Source: Bacillus chungangensis
GTDB lineage: Bacteria > Bacillota > Bacilli > Bacillales > Bacillaceae_C
Assembly (NCBI RefSeq): GCF_030812995.1
Contig: NZ_JAUSTT010000019.1
Span: 1-64,000, forward strand
Direction of reading: 5' to 3'
Length of the DNA: 64,000 bases
Of this stretch, positions 34,254-44,371 are shown in pieces (position 1 is the stretch's first letter; each line of letters opens with the position of its first letter). The position numbers and the translations under genes are program-made. The notes under the pieces are model-generated. The model was given only the letters and a program-made list of their open reading frames with translations. It had not been told where the DNA came from and did no database searches.

Positions 34254-37200
34254 TTATTGTATTGTAACATCACCAGTTACTGGAACTGTAACAGTATATT
34301 CTTGCTCTGCAGTTTTACCATTTTTTGTAAATGTAGCTTTTAATATAACAGTTTCGTTACTAGTACCACGATTGATAGTACCATCTGTAGCTACAACACC
34401 AGTTTTATTTGATCCCCAAGAAACTGTAACACCATTTCCAGCATCTGTTAATAAAGTTAAAGTAGGATTTGCTCCATCTTTATCATTTACTATAGGTGTA
34501 TCAAAAGTTGCTTTTGCACTATCTACAGCATCTTGATCTAGATCAGGTGCTTTATCATCGTAAGTTACATCACCAGTAACTGGAACAGTTACATAAAAGA
34601 CTTTTTCTTCTTTTGCGTCACCTTTTTTAACAGTAGCCTTTAATTCAACTACTTTACTATCACTTTGATGACGAGTCACTATACCAGTATTTACATCAAT
34701 TACATTAGATGGATCGGCATTCCAAGTGATTGTTGATCCTTTATCCCCAGTTTTAGCTAAGATAAGTTTAGGATTAGTTGCACTTGCTCCATTAGTTCCA
34801 TCCCAAGCAAGATTTAGTCCAGCTAGATCTTTTTCAACAGCATCGGTATCTTCTGAAGCTTGATTAATTGCGTCTTCAACTTTAACTGTAGTTTTCTTGA
34901 TGTCAGCTTTATTTTTACCAAAGAATTTTACATCACTGATTGTTAAGTCAGTAACTTTGCGATCGTTTTTAGCACCTTTTATTGTAATAACAACAGTTTT
35001 ATCATCGTTAGACTTAACTTCTGCTTTAGTAGCAGTGATCTCATCGCCAGCAAAAGTAAAGATATCTTTACTTACTTTAGCAGGATCAATAGCTTCGCTA
35101 AATGTTACTTCAACTGTGTCAGCTACACCATCTTGTGGATTGCTTGTATCAAATGCTTGAGCATTTTTTGTAACTGTTATATCAGCTGGTTTATCATCAA
35201 TCCCAACAACTTCAAATCGATAGTTATCGCCATTAATAATTAATCTTACTTTTATAAAGTTGATGTTTTCTTCAACTAATTTATTAAACTCGCCTTCTGT
35301 AAGACCAGTATTTCCATTTCTAACATCATAGTAAGAAACTGTTTTGTCTTTATATTTTACTAGGTCTTTACCTTCAAGTTTAATTTCTTTTTTAGATTTG
35401 TCAAATGATGTAACAAGACCTACGTGACCTTGACCAACATCAGTAGTAGATTTAAATTTAGCTTTAACAGCTTTTGAAGTTCCAAGGTAAATAGTTGAGC
35501 TGTTATTATTTACCGTATTAGCTGGAATTGAAGCTGTAGCAGTTACTTCTAGAGATGCGTTTTTGTCTCCATCTGTTTCAACTGTAATTTTCCTATCTTT
35601 CCCATTAACATTTACTGTTAGTGGACTGCCTGGAGAAACAATTTTACCATTAACTTTAATACTGTTATCACCAGTATTTCTAATAGTAAATGTGCCATCC
35701 AAACTAGAAGGTTGACTCAATTCGCTGTTATCTGAATTATATTTAGTACCACTTTGGTTTCCAGCTAATAATACAAAATCATAAGCTTTATTACCAATAA
35801 GTGCTTCTTTATCACCTTTATACTCCGAATTGCTGTCTTTTTCTCTAAGTTCTACAATAGTTGTAGTGAATGTTGCTCTTTCGAAGTAAGTGATTTCACC
35901 TTTTTGTTGTGGTGAAGTTTCATGGTAAGTATTCTCACCAGTGTTACTGTTTCCAATATTGTACCATACTACAGGTGTAGCATATTCATTACCAGTAGCA
36001 TTGTCACTAGCAATTGTAAATGATGCTTTACCATCTTTGTCTAATTTAATAGTTGTTGTTTTATCAGCAATTTTTTTCTCATCTTTAGTAAAGTAAGCAT
36101 CTGTGCTAGTGTTTACGTTTCTATCAAGGTTTTCCATGAAACCTACATTCAATACTTGGTTAGGAACTACCTTGCCGTCTTTGTCTTTCACTTCTACGTT
36201 GTACTTACGACCGTTTTTCTCACCAGCAGCTGCTTTTTCGCCGCCATCACGAGTTACTGTGATTTTGTATTCAGATTGGATTGCTCCAAATTGAAGCTCT
36301 TTCGCATATACACGTAGGTTGTCATTTAACAATCTGGCATCAGTTTTGTTATCGATAGTTGTTGCCTGGTATACAACTGGTGTAACTTTTGTGTTTGAAC
36401 CAGTAACTGTGAATTTAGCAACACCGTTTCCGTCTGTTGTAACTTCAGCAGTACGTAGTGTATTGTTTGTTAATTGAACAGGGTTTACACCGTTAACAGT
36501 TGCTTTAGATGTTTTGTCAACTGTTACATTTACGTTTTCAGCAAATGTGACATGGAATTTAGCACCTGGTACTGGGTTGCCTGTTTTCGGATCGTTATAA
36601 GTGATTTTATATGCTTTTGTTTCGTTGTTGTTTAATTTGTCGCCAGCTTTGTCGTCAGCTTCAATTTTTAGAATTTCGTTGACGCCCCAGAATACTTTAG
36701 CATTTGCACGGTGTGCAGGTGCTCCAGTTGGGTAAACTGCAACATCGTCGTTGTAGCCAGCTGCATATTGAGTGTAAGAATACTCTGCAATACCTTCAGC
36801 GTTTGTTAATGCTTCTTCAACGTGGCTTTTGTTTAAGCTTCCAGCAGCTGCTTGAACGTTGAATGTAACAGGGATACCTGCTTCTTTAACACCAACGTCT
36901 GCTTTCAATGTTACTTGTTTACCAACTACCCCTTGAACAGCTGTGTCAGCTAAAGAGATTTTCTCAGGGATAACAGCAGAGATACCTTCGAATTTACCGA
37001 TTTCTTTGCCGCTTTGTTTAACAGTGTATTTTTCTCCACCTTTTTGTTTAGCAGTAGTTAATACAACTGTTTTGTTGTCAGATTGCTTAATAGCAGCGTT
37101 TTCTACTTTTAAGCCGCTAATTTCGAAGTCAGAAGCTTTAACGTCTTTCACTTCTTCTTTATATGTGATTTCAACTGTAGTGTTGTTAACTGCTTTAATT

Positions 37201-37850
37201 TGAGTATCGCCTACGATGCCGTCGCCGTAAATTTGCTCAGCAGTGTAAAGAAGGATTGCCAAGTCACCACGGTCGATTGTGTCGTTAGGTCCGAAAGTTG
37301 TAGTTGTAAGGCCTTTAATAACTCCATCTGCATAAAGTGTTTTGATTGCTTCTGTATACCATGCATCTTTTACATCAGTAAATGGAAGTGTAACGTCATT
37401 TTTCGGTTCCACACCATATGCTTGCATCGTCATTAGAGCGAATTCTGCACGTGTTAATTCAGTATTAGGTTCGAATTGTCCAGAAGGTTTACCAGTGATA
37501 ACACCTGCTTTATATGCAGCGTTAATTCCTTCTGAATACCATACACCTTGTTTTACATCTGGGAATGGAGCTGCTGATGCAGTCAGATCAAAACCGCGAA
37601 TTAAACTTAATACGCGTGCAGCTTGAGCACGTGTTACTTTATTTCTGATTTTGAATGTTCCATCGTTGAATCCTTCAAAAACTTTCATTTTTGCTAATGC
37701 GTTAATAGGCTCAGTGTAAGGTGTTCCTTCTGCAACATCTGGGAAAGATGAAGCTGCTAGGCCTGTAATAGGAGCAACTGCTGTAGCTACCATTGCGGCA
37801 GTCATTGAAGTTGCTAAAAATTTACGGTATGACTTTGGTTGATATGCCAT
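34254..37850 (-). CDS. S-layer protein with three N-terminal SLH domains
   Basis: The 1198-residue protein has a Sec signal peptide (to about residue 33, ITGLAA), three SLH domains (about 34-80, 95-140, 155-205; motifs GFNDGTFKIRNKVTRAQAAR, ITGKPSGQFEPNTELTRAEF and IKGLTTTTFGPNDTIDRGDL), a long beta-rich array of Ig-like and invasin-like modules, and two tandem C-terminal repeats of about 80 residues that each end in VTVPVTGDVT. SLH domains bind pyruvylated secondary wall polymer, so the protein coats the cell. AAAAAGGAGG precedes the ATG. High Lys/Asp/Thr and no cysteine fit an abundant S-layer subunit. Strong promoter and terminator support high expression. Confidence 0.92.
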   Translation of the reverse strand: MAYQPKSYRKFLATSMTAAMVATAVAPITGLAASSFPDVAEGTPYTEPINALAKMKVFEGFNDGTFKIRNKVTRAQAARVLSLIRGFDLTASAAPFPDVKQGVWYSEGINAAYKAGVITGKPSGQFEPNTELTRAEFALMTMQAYGVEPKNDVTLPFTDVKDAWYTEAIKTLYADGVIKGLTTTTFGPNDTIDRGDLAILLYTAEQIYGDGIVGDTQIKAVNNTTVEITYKEEVKDVKASDFEISGLKVENAAIKQSDNKTVVLTTAKQKGGEKYTVKQSGKEIGKFEGISAVIPEKISLADTAVQGVVGKQVTLKADVGVKEAGIPVTFNVQAAAGSLNKSHVEEALTNAEGIAEYSYTQYAAGYNDDVAVYPTGAPAHRANAKVFWGVNEILKIEADDKAGDKLNNNETKAYKITYNDPKTGNPVPGAKFHVTFAENVNVTVDKTSKATVNGVNPVQLTNNTLRTAEVTTDGNGVAKFTVTGSNTKVTPVVYQATTIDNKTDARLLNDNLRVYAKELQFGAIQSEYKITVTRDGGEKAAAGEKNGRKYNVEVKDKDGKVVPNQVLNVGFMENLDRNVNTSTDAYFTKDEKKIADKTTTIKLDKDGKASFTIASDNATGNEYATPVVWYNIGNSNTGENTYHETSPQQKGEITYFERATFTTTIVELREKDSNSEYKGDKEALIGNKAYDFVLLAGNQSGTKYNSDNSELSQPSSLDGTFTIRNTGDNSIKVNGKIVSPGSPLTVNVNGKDRKITVETDGDKNASLEVTATASIPANTVNNNSSTIYLGTSKAVKAKFKSTTDVGQGHVGLVTSFDKSKKEIKLEGKDLVKYKDKTVSYYDVRNGNTGLTEGEFNKLVEENINFIKVRLIINGDNYRFEVVGIDDKPADITVTKNAQAFDTSNPQDGVADTVEVTFSEAIDPAKVSKDIFTFAGDEITATKAEVKSNDDKTVVITIKGAKNDRKVTDLTISDVKFFGKNKADIKKTTVKVEDAINQASEDTDAVEKDLAGLNLAWDGTNGASATNPKLILAKTGDKGSTITWNADPSNVIDVNTGIVTRHQSDSKVVELKATVKKGDAKEEKVFYVTVPVTGDVTYDDKAPDLDQDAVDSAKATFDTPIVNDKDGANPTLTLLTDAGNGVTVSWGSNKTGVVATDGTINRGTSNETVILKATFTKNGKTAEQEYTVTVPVTGDVTIQ

Positions 37851-38021
37851 AGTATTTCATTTCCTCCTTTTTGTATGTAAAGCATGTATTATTTTCCAAT
37901 CCTAGAGACATAGTGTGCTGGTTTCTAAGGTTGTTTTTCTCATGATGTTGTCCACAATGTCTGTAGTCTCGTAGACTGGGAAAAAATAGTTGTAAAAAAC
38001 AAACCAAACCATGCATATATG

Positions 38022-38050
38022 AGTATAGTTAACAATGATTTCAATGTCAA
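38022..38050 (-). promoter_or_regulatory. Strong sigma-A promoter of the S-layer gene
   Basis: On the minus strand a perfect TTGACA (38045-38050) and TATACT (38022-38027) are 17 bases apart. The transcript would start near 38015 and have a leader of about 165 bases before the ATG, as is common for stable S-layer messages. Confidence 0.85.
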
Positions 38051-38392
38051 CTATAAAAATGACATATTAGCATTTTTTATTAAAGTTGGTTTACTTTTCA
38101 CGTTAAACCCATTTTACCCTATCATTCATAAATTTCAAGCGTTTTTCTACAAAAAAAAGTTCCTTAAGAAATGATTCTTTCCTTATATATAGTTTTTCAT
38201 TTCAAAGCTGAAATGATTGGAAAGTGCATAAGATAGAGGGATTTGCCATGATAGGATATAGTTGGCAAGGGGCGCTTGTCGTTGTTTTGTGGTCGTTTTG
38301 TCATTTTTGTCATGAAAGTGTAAAATAAAAATCGACCTCCTACGACTTTATTTCGAGTATAGGAGTCCTTAAAGAAGGGAGTTTAGTAGTGT

Positions 38393-38482
38393 ATGAAAAA
38401 AACATTCTCGATTATTGTCGCATCATTGGTTTTTCTGTTTACCCTTTTCTCCCTCAAGTTGCGCAAAAAACGTAAAAGCTAA
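38393..38482 (+). other. Signal-peptide-like short ORF, possible remnant
   Basis: ATG 38393 opens a 29-codon frame, KKTFSIIVASLVFLFTLFSL, then basic residues and a stop. In the next frame the sequence goes on as SSCAKNVKANCDGNPCFF, so this may be the frameshifted start of a secreted-protein gene. GAAGGGAG lies 13 bases upstream, which is too far for a good site. The rest of the gap 38051-38392 shows no gene. Confidence 0.3.
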
Positions 38483-38530
38483 CTGTGATGGAAATCCCTG
38501 CTTCTTTAACCACATCTTCTATCATACACA

Positions 38531-38563
38531 AAAAAAAAGCGCTTGTGCAAGGGCGCTTTTTTG
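38531..38563. terminator. Bidirectional terminator after the SLH-subtilase gene
   Basis: AAAAAAAAGCGC and GCGCTTTTTT flank a short loop (GCGC...GGCGC), about 20 bases past the minus-strand stop. Confidence 0.8.
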
Positions 38564-38582
38564 TTCGGGAAAATGATAATGG

Positions 38583-40247
38583 TTATTCCCTCGTCTCGTT
38601 CATTGCTTTTGAAAGCAGCACGGTTAATTCTGATCTGGTAATACTTTCGTTCGGCTTGAATGTATGATCCGGGTAGCCATTTGTCATGTGAGCTGTTTTT
38701 AAACTATTGACTGCTTCATAGTAGTAAGCTTCAGGACGTACATCACGAAAACTTGCTGTATTATTATCAGGTAAATGGAAAGCTTTCTTCATTAATATTG
38801 CCACATCGCCGCGGACAATTGGATCGTCTGGTTTGAACGATCCGTCTGGAAATCCTGTAATCATCGCTAATTCACTTGCTGCTTGTATATAGGGAGCAGC
38901 AAATGATGCTGGCTTTACATCGGTAAAGATCGTTTCTGAACTGTCCGTTTCTACGTTTAATATTTTCCCGATCATCGTTACCGCTTCTGCTCTTGTCACG
39001 ACCTCGTGAGGCTGGAAGGTGCCATCAGGATAGCCGCTAATGATCGCTTCTCCGCTTAAATGTTGTACGGATGGCGTATACCAGCTTGCTTCACGAACAT
39101 CTGAATAAGGAGTCGTATCTTTCGTTGGCGCTTGTATGAGTCCGTAGCCGTATTCTTTATTTTTCCCTGGCGTGCCGAGGTCGAGTGCATTGATTTGCAT
39201 CATGTGACGGATCTCTTTATGATCGAGCTCAGGAAAAGCTTCCTTATATAGTGCTAACACACCCGCAACAAAAGGGGTTGCAATGGATGTGCCATGTGTA
39301 ACGATATAATCTCCATTCGCATTGTCTGTCAACACGTGTGAAGTTGTAAGAATGTAGGAGCCTGGAGCTGTGATTTCCAATGATTTGCCTGTATAAGAAA
39401 AGGATGAGTACAAATGATCTTCATCAATGGAACCGACAGCAATGACAGATGGATAGCGTGCAGGATACAATACGTCTGTTCCTTCGGGTAAAGGCACTTT
39501 CGTATTTCCCGAAGCCGCTACGATTAAAATTCCTTTTTCATATGCTTTCGCGAGTACTTTCTTAAGTGCATATGAATCTTGTTTCGTTGTTAAGCTTAAA
39601 TTGATAATGTCCATTTCGTGCTCAATGGCCCAATCAATCCCGGCAATGACGTTCGTTTGGTTGCCAAAGCCATTATCGTCCAATGCTCGGACTGCATAAA
39701 TGCTTGCTTCTGGTGCAATGCCGACAATGCCAATGTCATTGTTGAGCGCACCGATAATGCCTGCAACATGAGTGCCATGTCCAAAAACATCCGTATAGGA
39801 AGTACGGTCACCGATAAAAGAGACACCGCCAGCAATATGTAAGTCGGGATGCTGATCGTTCACTCCAGTATCAATAATGGCAATTTTAACGCCTTTTCCT
39901 GTATAGCCAGATTGTAATGCTTTTGGCGGCTTCACAAGATTGTAGCCCCAATTGGTCTGTTGTGCTTCCGTTTTTACTACCCCGTCATGTTCCACCCATT
40001 TTACGTGTGGGAGCTGCTTTAATGCCTCACGTTCTGTTTTTGGAACTGTTACAGCAATAGCGGGGATATTCGCAAACTGATGATGCACGTCTGCTTGCAC
40101 ATTTTCTAGTACAGATAAGTCAACTTCCTCTTCAAATCCAACAATGATTCTTTCTGTCTCGATATCTAATGCTTCTGCATTGACAGTATTAAAGCTTGTA
40201 AACAGGATAAATAGTAAACTGGCTAACCATCCAATAGATCGTTTCAC
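38583..40247 (-). CDS. Subtilisin-like serine protease with C-terminal SLH domains
   Basis: The 554-residue S8 peptidase has a signal peptide (to about residue 24), an I9-type propeptide (about 33-95) and a catalytic domain (about 100-370). The triad is D126 (IIDTGVND), H157 (GHGTHVAG) and S321 (GTSIATP), with oxyanion N248. Three SLH domains follow (about 378-435, 440-495, 500-554), with motifs ISGYPDGTFQPHEVVTRAEA, ITGFPDGSFKPDDPIVRGDV and TNGYPDHTFKPNESITRSEL. The protease is thus held on the wall polymer, where it could process S-layer or other surface proteins. It lies next to the S-layer gene on the same strand but has its own terminator. Confidence 0.92.
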   Translation of the reverse strand: MKRSIGWLASLLFILFTSFNTVNAEALDIETERIIVGFEEEVDLSVLENVQADVHHQFANIPAIAVTVPKTEREALKQLPHVKWVEHDGVVKTEAQQTNWGYNLVKPPKALQSGYTGKGVKIAIIDTGVNDQHPDLHIAGGVSFIGDRTSYTDVFGHGTHVAGIIGALNNDIGIVGIAPEASIYAVRALDDNGFGNQTNVIAGIDWAIEHEMDIINLSLTTKQDSYALKKVLAKAYEKGILIVAASGNTKVPLPEGTDVLYPARYPSVIAVGSIDEDHLYSSFSYTGKSLEITAPGSYILTTSHVLTDNANGDYIVTHGTSIATPFVAGVLALYKEAFPELDHKEIRHMMQINALDLGTPGKNKEYGYGLIQAPTKDTTPYSDVREASWYTPSVQHLSGEAIISGYPDGTFQPHEVVTRAEAVTMIGKILNVETDSSETIFTDVKPASFAAPYIQAASELAMITGFPDGSFKPDDPIVRGDVAILMKKAFHLPDNNTASFRDVRPEAYYYEAVNSLKTAHMTNGYPDHTFKPNESITRSELTVLLSKAMNETRE

Positions 40248-40356
40248 AAGTCCATCCCCTTCTCTATTTCCTCATTTGCTAGCTGCCCAATTATCTTCAT
40301 TAATGGTTAGATCCCTACTTTCGATGCAAGCATATCTCCCCATTGCTTCCTCTATA

Positions 40357-40399
40357 TAGAGGAAGCACTCAAGCAAAATGCTTGAGTGGCTTCTAAAAA
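40357..40399 (-). terminator. Terminator of the SLH-amidase gene
   Basis: GAGGAAGCACTCAAGC and GCTTGAGTGGCTTC-type arms form a long, slightly bulged hairpin 35 bases beyond the amidase stop. Confidence 0.65.
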
Positions 40400-40434
40400 T
40401 CTTGGTCATCTTGCTGAACGATAACTTCGGCGAC

Positions 40435-42120
40435 TTACATTCCTTTCCAAGCGTAATAATCAAGAATCCCTTGGGTGATTGCGGCAGCAGCTGCATCACG
40501 ATATTGATCGGAAGCCAGCTTTGCAGCATCGTCTTTGTTCGTAAGGAAGCCGAGTTCTACAAGAACAGCAGTCATTGTTGTTTCGCGGATAACATGGAAG
40601 TCTCCGTGCTTTACGCCGCGGTCAGCAGTTTTCATCGCGGCAACTAATTGCTTTTGGATGAAAGCTGCTAATTGTTGACTTTCTTTAGATCGCGTATCGC
40701 CAGAAGCTGTTTTGTAATAGTACGTCTCTGAACCGGATGCACTTGCGGTTGCACTGTTCGCGTGGATGCTTACAAACGTATCTGAATTGCTGTCTTTGGC
40801 GATTTTGACTCTTTGTGTAAGCGTAGGATAGCTATCATCTCTGCGAGTCATGATCACTTCAATGCCTTGTTCCTTTAAAAGCTTTTCTACGCGTAGCGCC
40901 ACAGCAAGGGTTACGTCTTTTTCATTCAAACCGTTTGCAATTGCTCCGGGATCTGTTCCGCCATGCCCTGCATCAATCGTAATGATTTTTTTGCCATTTG
41001 CAGGCGGCGGTGTTGGTGTTGGTGTTTCTGGCTGCGTTGGCGCTACATCTTTTTGCAAGTATTTATTGTTGACATAGCCTTTCAAGTTGCCAGCTGTAAT
41101 ACTCGACCAATCGCCTGTCGTCTCATTGACAGTTACTTTCGTGTTGTACGTCAGTGCGCCGATTACACCATAGTTTACGCCAGGGCCGCTGCGGACGTTT
41201 AAAGAATCTACGTTTACGTAACGTACGACAGGCTCTTGTACTGCTGGTGGCGTTTCAGGTTCTTTTGGCGGTGTCACAGGTGTTTCTGGCTCTTTTGGTA
41301 CTTCTTCCTGTTGTAAATATTTCGCGCTCACATAGCCTTTCAAGCTGCCAGCTGATATGTATGCCCAACCATTTGAAATTTCATGCACCGTTACTTTCGC
41401 ATTCTGCTTCAAAGAACCGATCGCCTGATAATTCGTACCAGGGCCGCTCCGAACGTTTAAGGAGGTTGCATTTACATAGCTTTCCCCGATTGAATTATGT
41501 TCAAAAACGATGCGGAATTCTTCGTTCAGGCTGCGGGCGACTAGTAAAGCAAATTCTGCTCTTGTAATCGCTGTGTTTGGCTTGAATGTTCCATCTGGAT
41601 AGCCAACAGAAATCCCTGCTGTTGTTAGCTTATTAATCGCTGCATATTGCTTCCCAGAGGGCGAAACATCTTTGTAGAAAACATCGCCTTCTTTTGTAAA
41701 TTGAAATGCCTTCGTAATCAGGACAGACATTTCCCATCTCGTAATCTTGCTTTCAGGCCGGAATTTCCCCGCTCCGTCTCCAGAGATGATGCCTTTTTCA
41801 AATGCCGACTGAATATAGCCGGAAGCAAATGAATCTTTTTTCACATCTGAGAAGCTTGTCTTACGCTTTTCACCATTTAAGCCAATCGCTTTTCCGATTA
41901 ATGTTGCCGCTTCTGCACGGGTGACATTGTTGTTCGGTCGAAATGTCTGATCTGGATAGCCTGAGAGAACATCGCGATCGATTAAGTAGCCGATTTCTTT
42001 CTGGTACTTTTCTGGGATGTCTTTCAGTTTTGCAGCTGCGTTTGCTTCGGTATGAAGTGTACCGAGCATAACGACAAAGGCCATCATAAGCGAGACAGAA
42101 AATCTAAGGTGCTTAGCCAT
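40435..42120 (-). CDS. SLH-SH3b-N-acetylmuramoyl-L-alanine amidase
   Basis: The 561-residue protein has a signal peptide (to about 29), three SLH domains (about 31-78, 89-140, 147-198), two bacterial SH3 domains (about 213-271 and 298-356, each with SLNVRSGPG), a Pro/Thr linker and an Amidase_3 domain (about 378-556). Zinc ligands are H386 (IDAGHGG), E400 and H453 (SIHANS). It cuts the bond between muramic acid and L-alanine in peptidoglycan. SLH domains place it in the S-layer-coated wall, as with the chain-separation amidases of other SLH-bearing bacilli. A ribosome binding site GGAGGG precedes the ATG. Confidence 0.92.
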   Translation of the reverse strand: MAKHLRFSVSLMMAFVVMLGTLHTEANAAAKLKDIPEKYQKEIGYLIDRDVLSGYPDQTFRPNNNVTRAEAATLIGKAIGLNGEKRKTSFSDVKKDSFASGYIQSAFEKGIISGDGAGKFRPESKITRWEMSVLITKAFQFTKEGDVFYKDVSPSGKQYAAINKLTTAGISVGYPDGTFKPNTAITRAEFALLVARSLNEEFRIVFEHNSIGESYVNATSLNVRSGPGTNYQAIGSLKQNAKVTVHEISNGWAYISAGSLKGYVSAKYLQQEEVPKEPETPVTPPKEPETPPAVQEPVVRYVNVDSLNVRSGPGVNYGVIGALTYNTKVTVNETTGDWSSITAGNLKGYVNNKYLQKDVAPTQPETPTPTPPPANGKKIITIDAGHGGTDPGAIANGLNEKDVTLAVALRVEKLLKEQGIEVIMTRRDDSYPTLTQRVKIAKDSNSDTFVSIHANSATASASGSETYYYKTASGDTRSKESQQLAAFIQKQLVAAMKTADRGVKHGDFHVIRETTMTAVLVELGFLTNKDDAAKLASDQYRDAAAAAITQGILDYYAWKGM

Positions 42121-43081
42121 TTTTCTCCTTTTCCCTCCTTTTAGTTTTAATCATGTAAAAAGCTTTCTAACTCCAAGCATAGCGCCATCTTTTTAGAAAA
42201 ATAAAGATTCACATCTGATCAAAGCATGTCCAAAGAATCTTGGCATGCCGAGGAGAACAAGCAGCTTCCCTGTCCCTCTAATCAAGACCAGCATTAAGCA
42301 ACCGGAATATGAACATGTCAGAGATTGTTTGAACAACTTTAAATAGATCATGTTAAAAAAATCTTTGAAAGCAAGCACTAGCGGTTTGAGACACATCGCA
42401 GAAAAGAGCGGAGTATGCGCAATGAGCATGTTGAACGGCATTTTCTCGACGTTTTGCGAAGGTGCAGTGTGGATTTTCAGAGACTTTTTGAACAACCTCT
42501 AATAGACCGATGTTTTCATAGTTTACCATATTAAACTAATATTTTTGGTTATTTTTCTAAAAATGACAAAAGTTTTTCGGCGCCTTTGTGGGAAAATGCT
42601 TGACAACTGCATGTTAGCATATATTTGGTTTTGAAGGAATATTTTTCGGCATATTTAGTTCGTCAGACACAAATAGCAAAAAATGATGCGAAATTTCTGT
42701 AGTGTTGACAAATCATGATACTCGTTGACATATTTTATGATTCCTTGGATAATGAACCTGTTGCAGGCAGCATGGATATGAATAGTTGACTGAAATTCTT
42801 AAAAATATATTAATTTATACGAACCTCATGGGGATGTTGTTACAATATACTCATGAGGTGATTTTATGAAAATATATGATTGGAGAGTTTGCTAAAAGAA
42901 ATAACAAGAACTGAACAAATACTTAGAAATTGAAGTAAATTAGGAAAATTCAACCCGCTCATGTCGTAGGTTGCATCGTCAAATTTTGCGCAAATATGAA
43001 TGAATAAGGAGGGGAACCGTTTCGTCAAAACGAGCAACATGATTTATTTGATTTTTATCAGTTTTTGGCAACGGGAAAATC
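42121..43081. other. 960-base gap with an imperfect direct repeat, no gene seen
   Basis: CAGAGATTGTTTGAACAAC (from 42319) and CAGAGACTTTTTGAACAAC (from 42478) head two similar blocks of about 35 bases each, 160 bases apart. A 100-codon minus-strand frame spans both but looks like a chance frame. Two hairpin-rich patches are seen; no protein of known family. Confidence 0.45.
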
Positions 43082-44323
43082 TTGAAAACTCGCATATTTA
43101 TACTTGTTTCACTAGTCTTATGTTTTTCGATTTTGCTTTTCTTTAACAGTAACATTTTAGGAAAAAAGAATAACTATCAAGTTTATATTGATGGAGAAAA
43201 AATAGATACTTCTAATGTTCAAAGTAAAAATGGCAAAATTCTGCTTCCCCTTCAAGAACTAGCGGCACATTTAGATACGGATGTCGACTGGAATGAAGAG
43301 GAGAAAAAATTAACATTAGCACACAATGATGATTCGATTATTTTTTTTGCTAATGAAAAAGTGATTGAAAAAGACGGGAAGAAACAGCATACAGATGAAG
43401 AACTTGTCATCGAGAAAGCAAAATTAATGGTACCGCTCCGATTTTTCGCTGATCTATTGGGATTTTCCGTTAAGTGGGAACAAGCTCAGAAGGCAGCGAT
43501 GATTGACACGGATATGGATACGGATGAACCCTTTGAAGCTGCCGCCATTCCGATTTTAATGTATCATCACTTTGCTGAAAATGTGAGCAATGCGATCATT
43601 CCTCCTCATGAATTCGAGGAGCAGATGCACGTTTTGCATGAACAAGGCTACAACACAATTCATGAACATGATTTGCTGTTAGCAATGGAAGGGAAAAAAC
43701 CGCTTCCTGAAAAGCCGATCTTGATTACGATCGATGATGGATATGAGAGTAACTACACACATGTCTTCCCAGTTTTAAAACAATTAAACATGAAGGCTAC
43801 CATCTATCCTATCGTAAAAGAAATGCGGGAACTAAACACGACACCATATAAACCCAATGCACTGCCAAAGCTTTCTTGGGAACAGATTCGGGAAATGTAT
43901 CAAACAGGACTTGTAGAATTTCAAAGCCATACATATGACATGCATATAAAAGGAACAACGGCAAATGGCTCTGAGCAGCCACTCATTATGGAGCCGATCT
44001 ACATCAACGAAAAGCTGGAAACGGAAGCAGAATATGAAGAAAGAGTGCTACATGATATCCAACTCTCAAAATCGATCATTGAAGAAAAAGTCGGAAATAA
44101 AGTCATTTCGTTAGCATACCCGTTTGGAGGTGTTAGCGAGGAAGCGATTCAATTACTGCAACAATCAGGCTATAAAATGGCGTTAACGACAAGCCATGGC
44201 GCCAATAAAACAGATAATCCGCCATACCGATTGAACCGCATTAACGTTGGACCTGGAACGTCAGGGTCAGAGCTTGTAAGTATCATTGAAGAAGAGATTG
44301 CTAAATTGGAAGCAGATAAATAA
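43082..44323 (+). CDS. Polysaccharide deacetylase with copper-amine-oxidase-like N-domain
   Basis: The 413-residue protein starts at TTG 43082 and has an N-terminal membrane/signal segment (FILVSLVLCFSILLFF), a copper-amine-oxidase N-terminal-like domain (about 35-140: VYIDGEKID, then MVPLRFFADLLGFSVKW) and a carbohydrate esterase 4 (NodB) domain (about 158-410: IPILMYHHF, then the metal motif TIDDGYESN and SHTYDMH). CE4 enzymes remove acetyl groups from N-acetyl sugars of peptidoglycan or wall polymers at the cell surface. The same unusual domain pair occurs in the gene at 44372-45520. A terminator follows. Confidence 0.88.
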   Translation: MKTRIFILVSLVLCFSILLFFNSNILGKKNNYQVYIDGEKIDTSNVQSKNGKILLPLQELAAHLDTDVDWNEEEKKLTLAHNDDSIIFFANEKVIEKDGKKQHTDEELVIEKAKLMVPLRFFADLLGFSVKWEQAQKAAMIDTDMDTDEPFEAAAIPILMYHHFAENVSNAIIPPHEFEEQMHVLHEQGYNTIHEHDLLLAMEGKKPLPEKPILITIDDGYESNYTHVFPVLKQLNMKATIYPIVKEMRELNTTPYKPNALPKLSWEQIREMYQTGLVEFQSHTYDMHIKGTTANGSEQPLIMEPIYINEKLETEAEYEERVLHDIQLSKSIIEEKVGNKVISLAYPFGGVSEEAIQLLQQSGYKMALTTSHGANKTDNPPYRLNRINVGPGTSGSELVSIIEEEIAKLEADK

Positions 44324-44334
44324 AGTAGAATTGC

Positions 44335-44360
44335 AAAAGAGCGCATGTTTGCGCTCTTTT
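44335..44360. terminator. Bidirectional terminator between convergent deacetylase genes
   Basis: AAAAGAGCGC and GCGCTCTTTT form a perfect 10-bp stem with a 6-base loop. Confidence 0.85.
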
Positions 44361-44371
44361 GTGTCTAAAAT

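Noticed and set aside
34254-37850. Several plus-strand frames of 60-95 codons across the S-layer gene
   Set aside because: They are out-of-phase shadows of a long gene with strong codon bias.
42193-42495. 100-codon minus-strand frame
   Set aside because: It spans both copies of a direct repeat, has no ribosome binding site, and its composition does not look like a folded protein.
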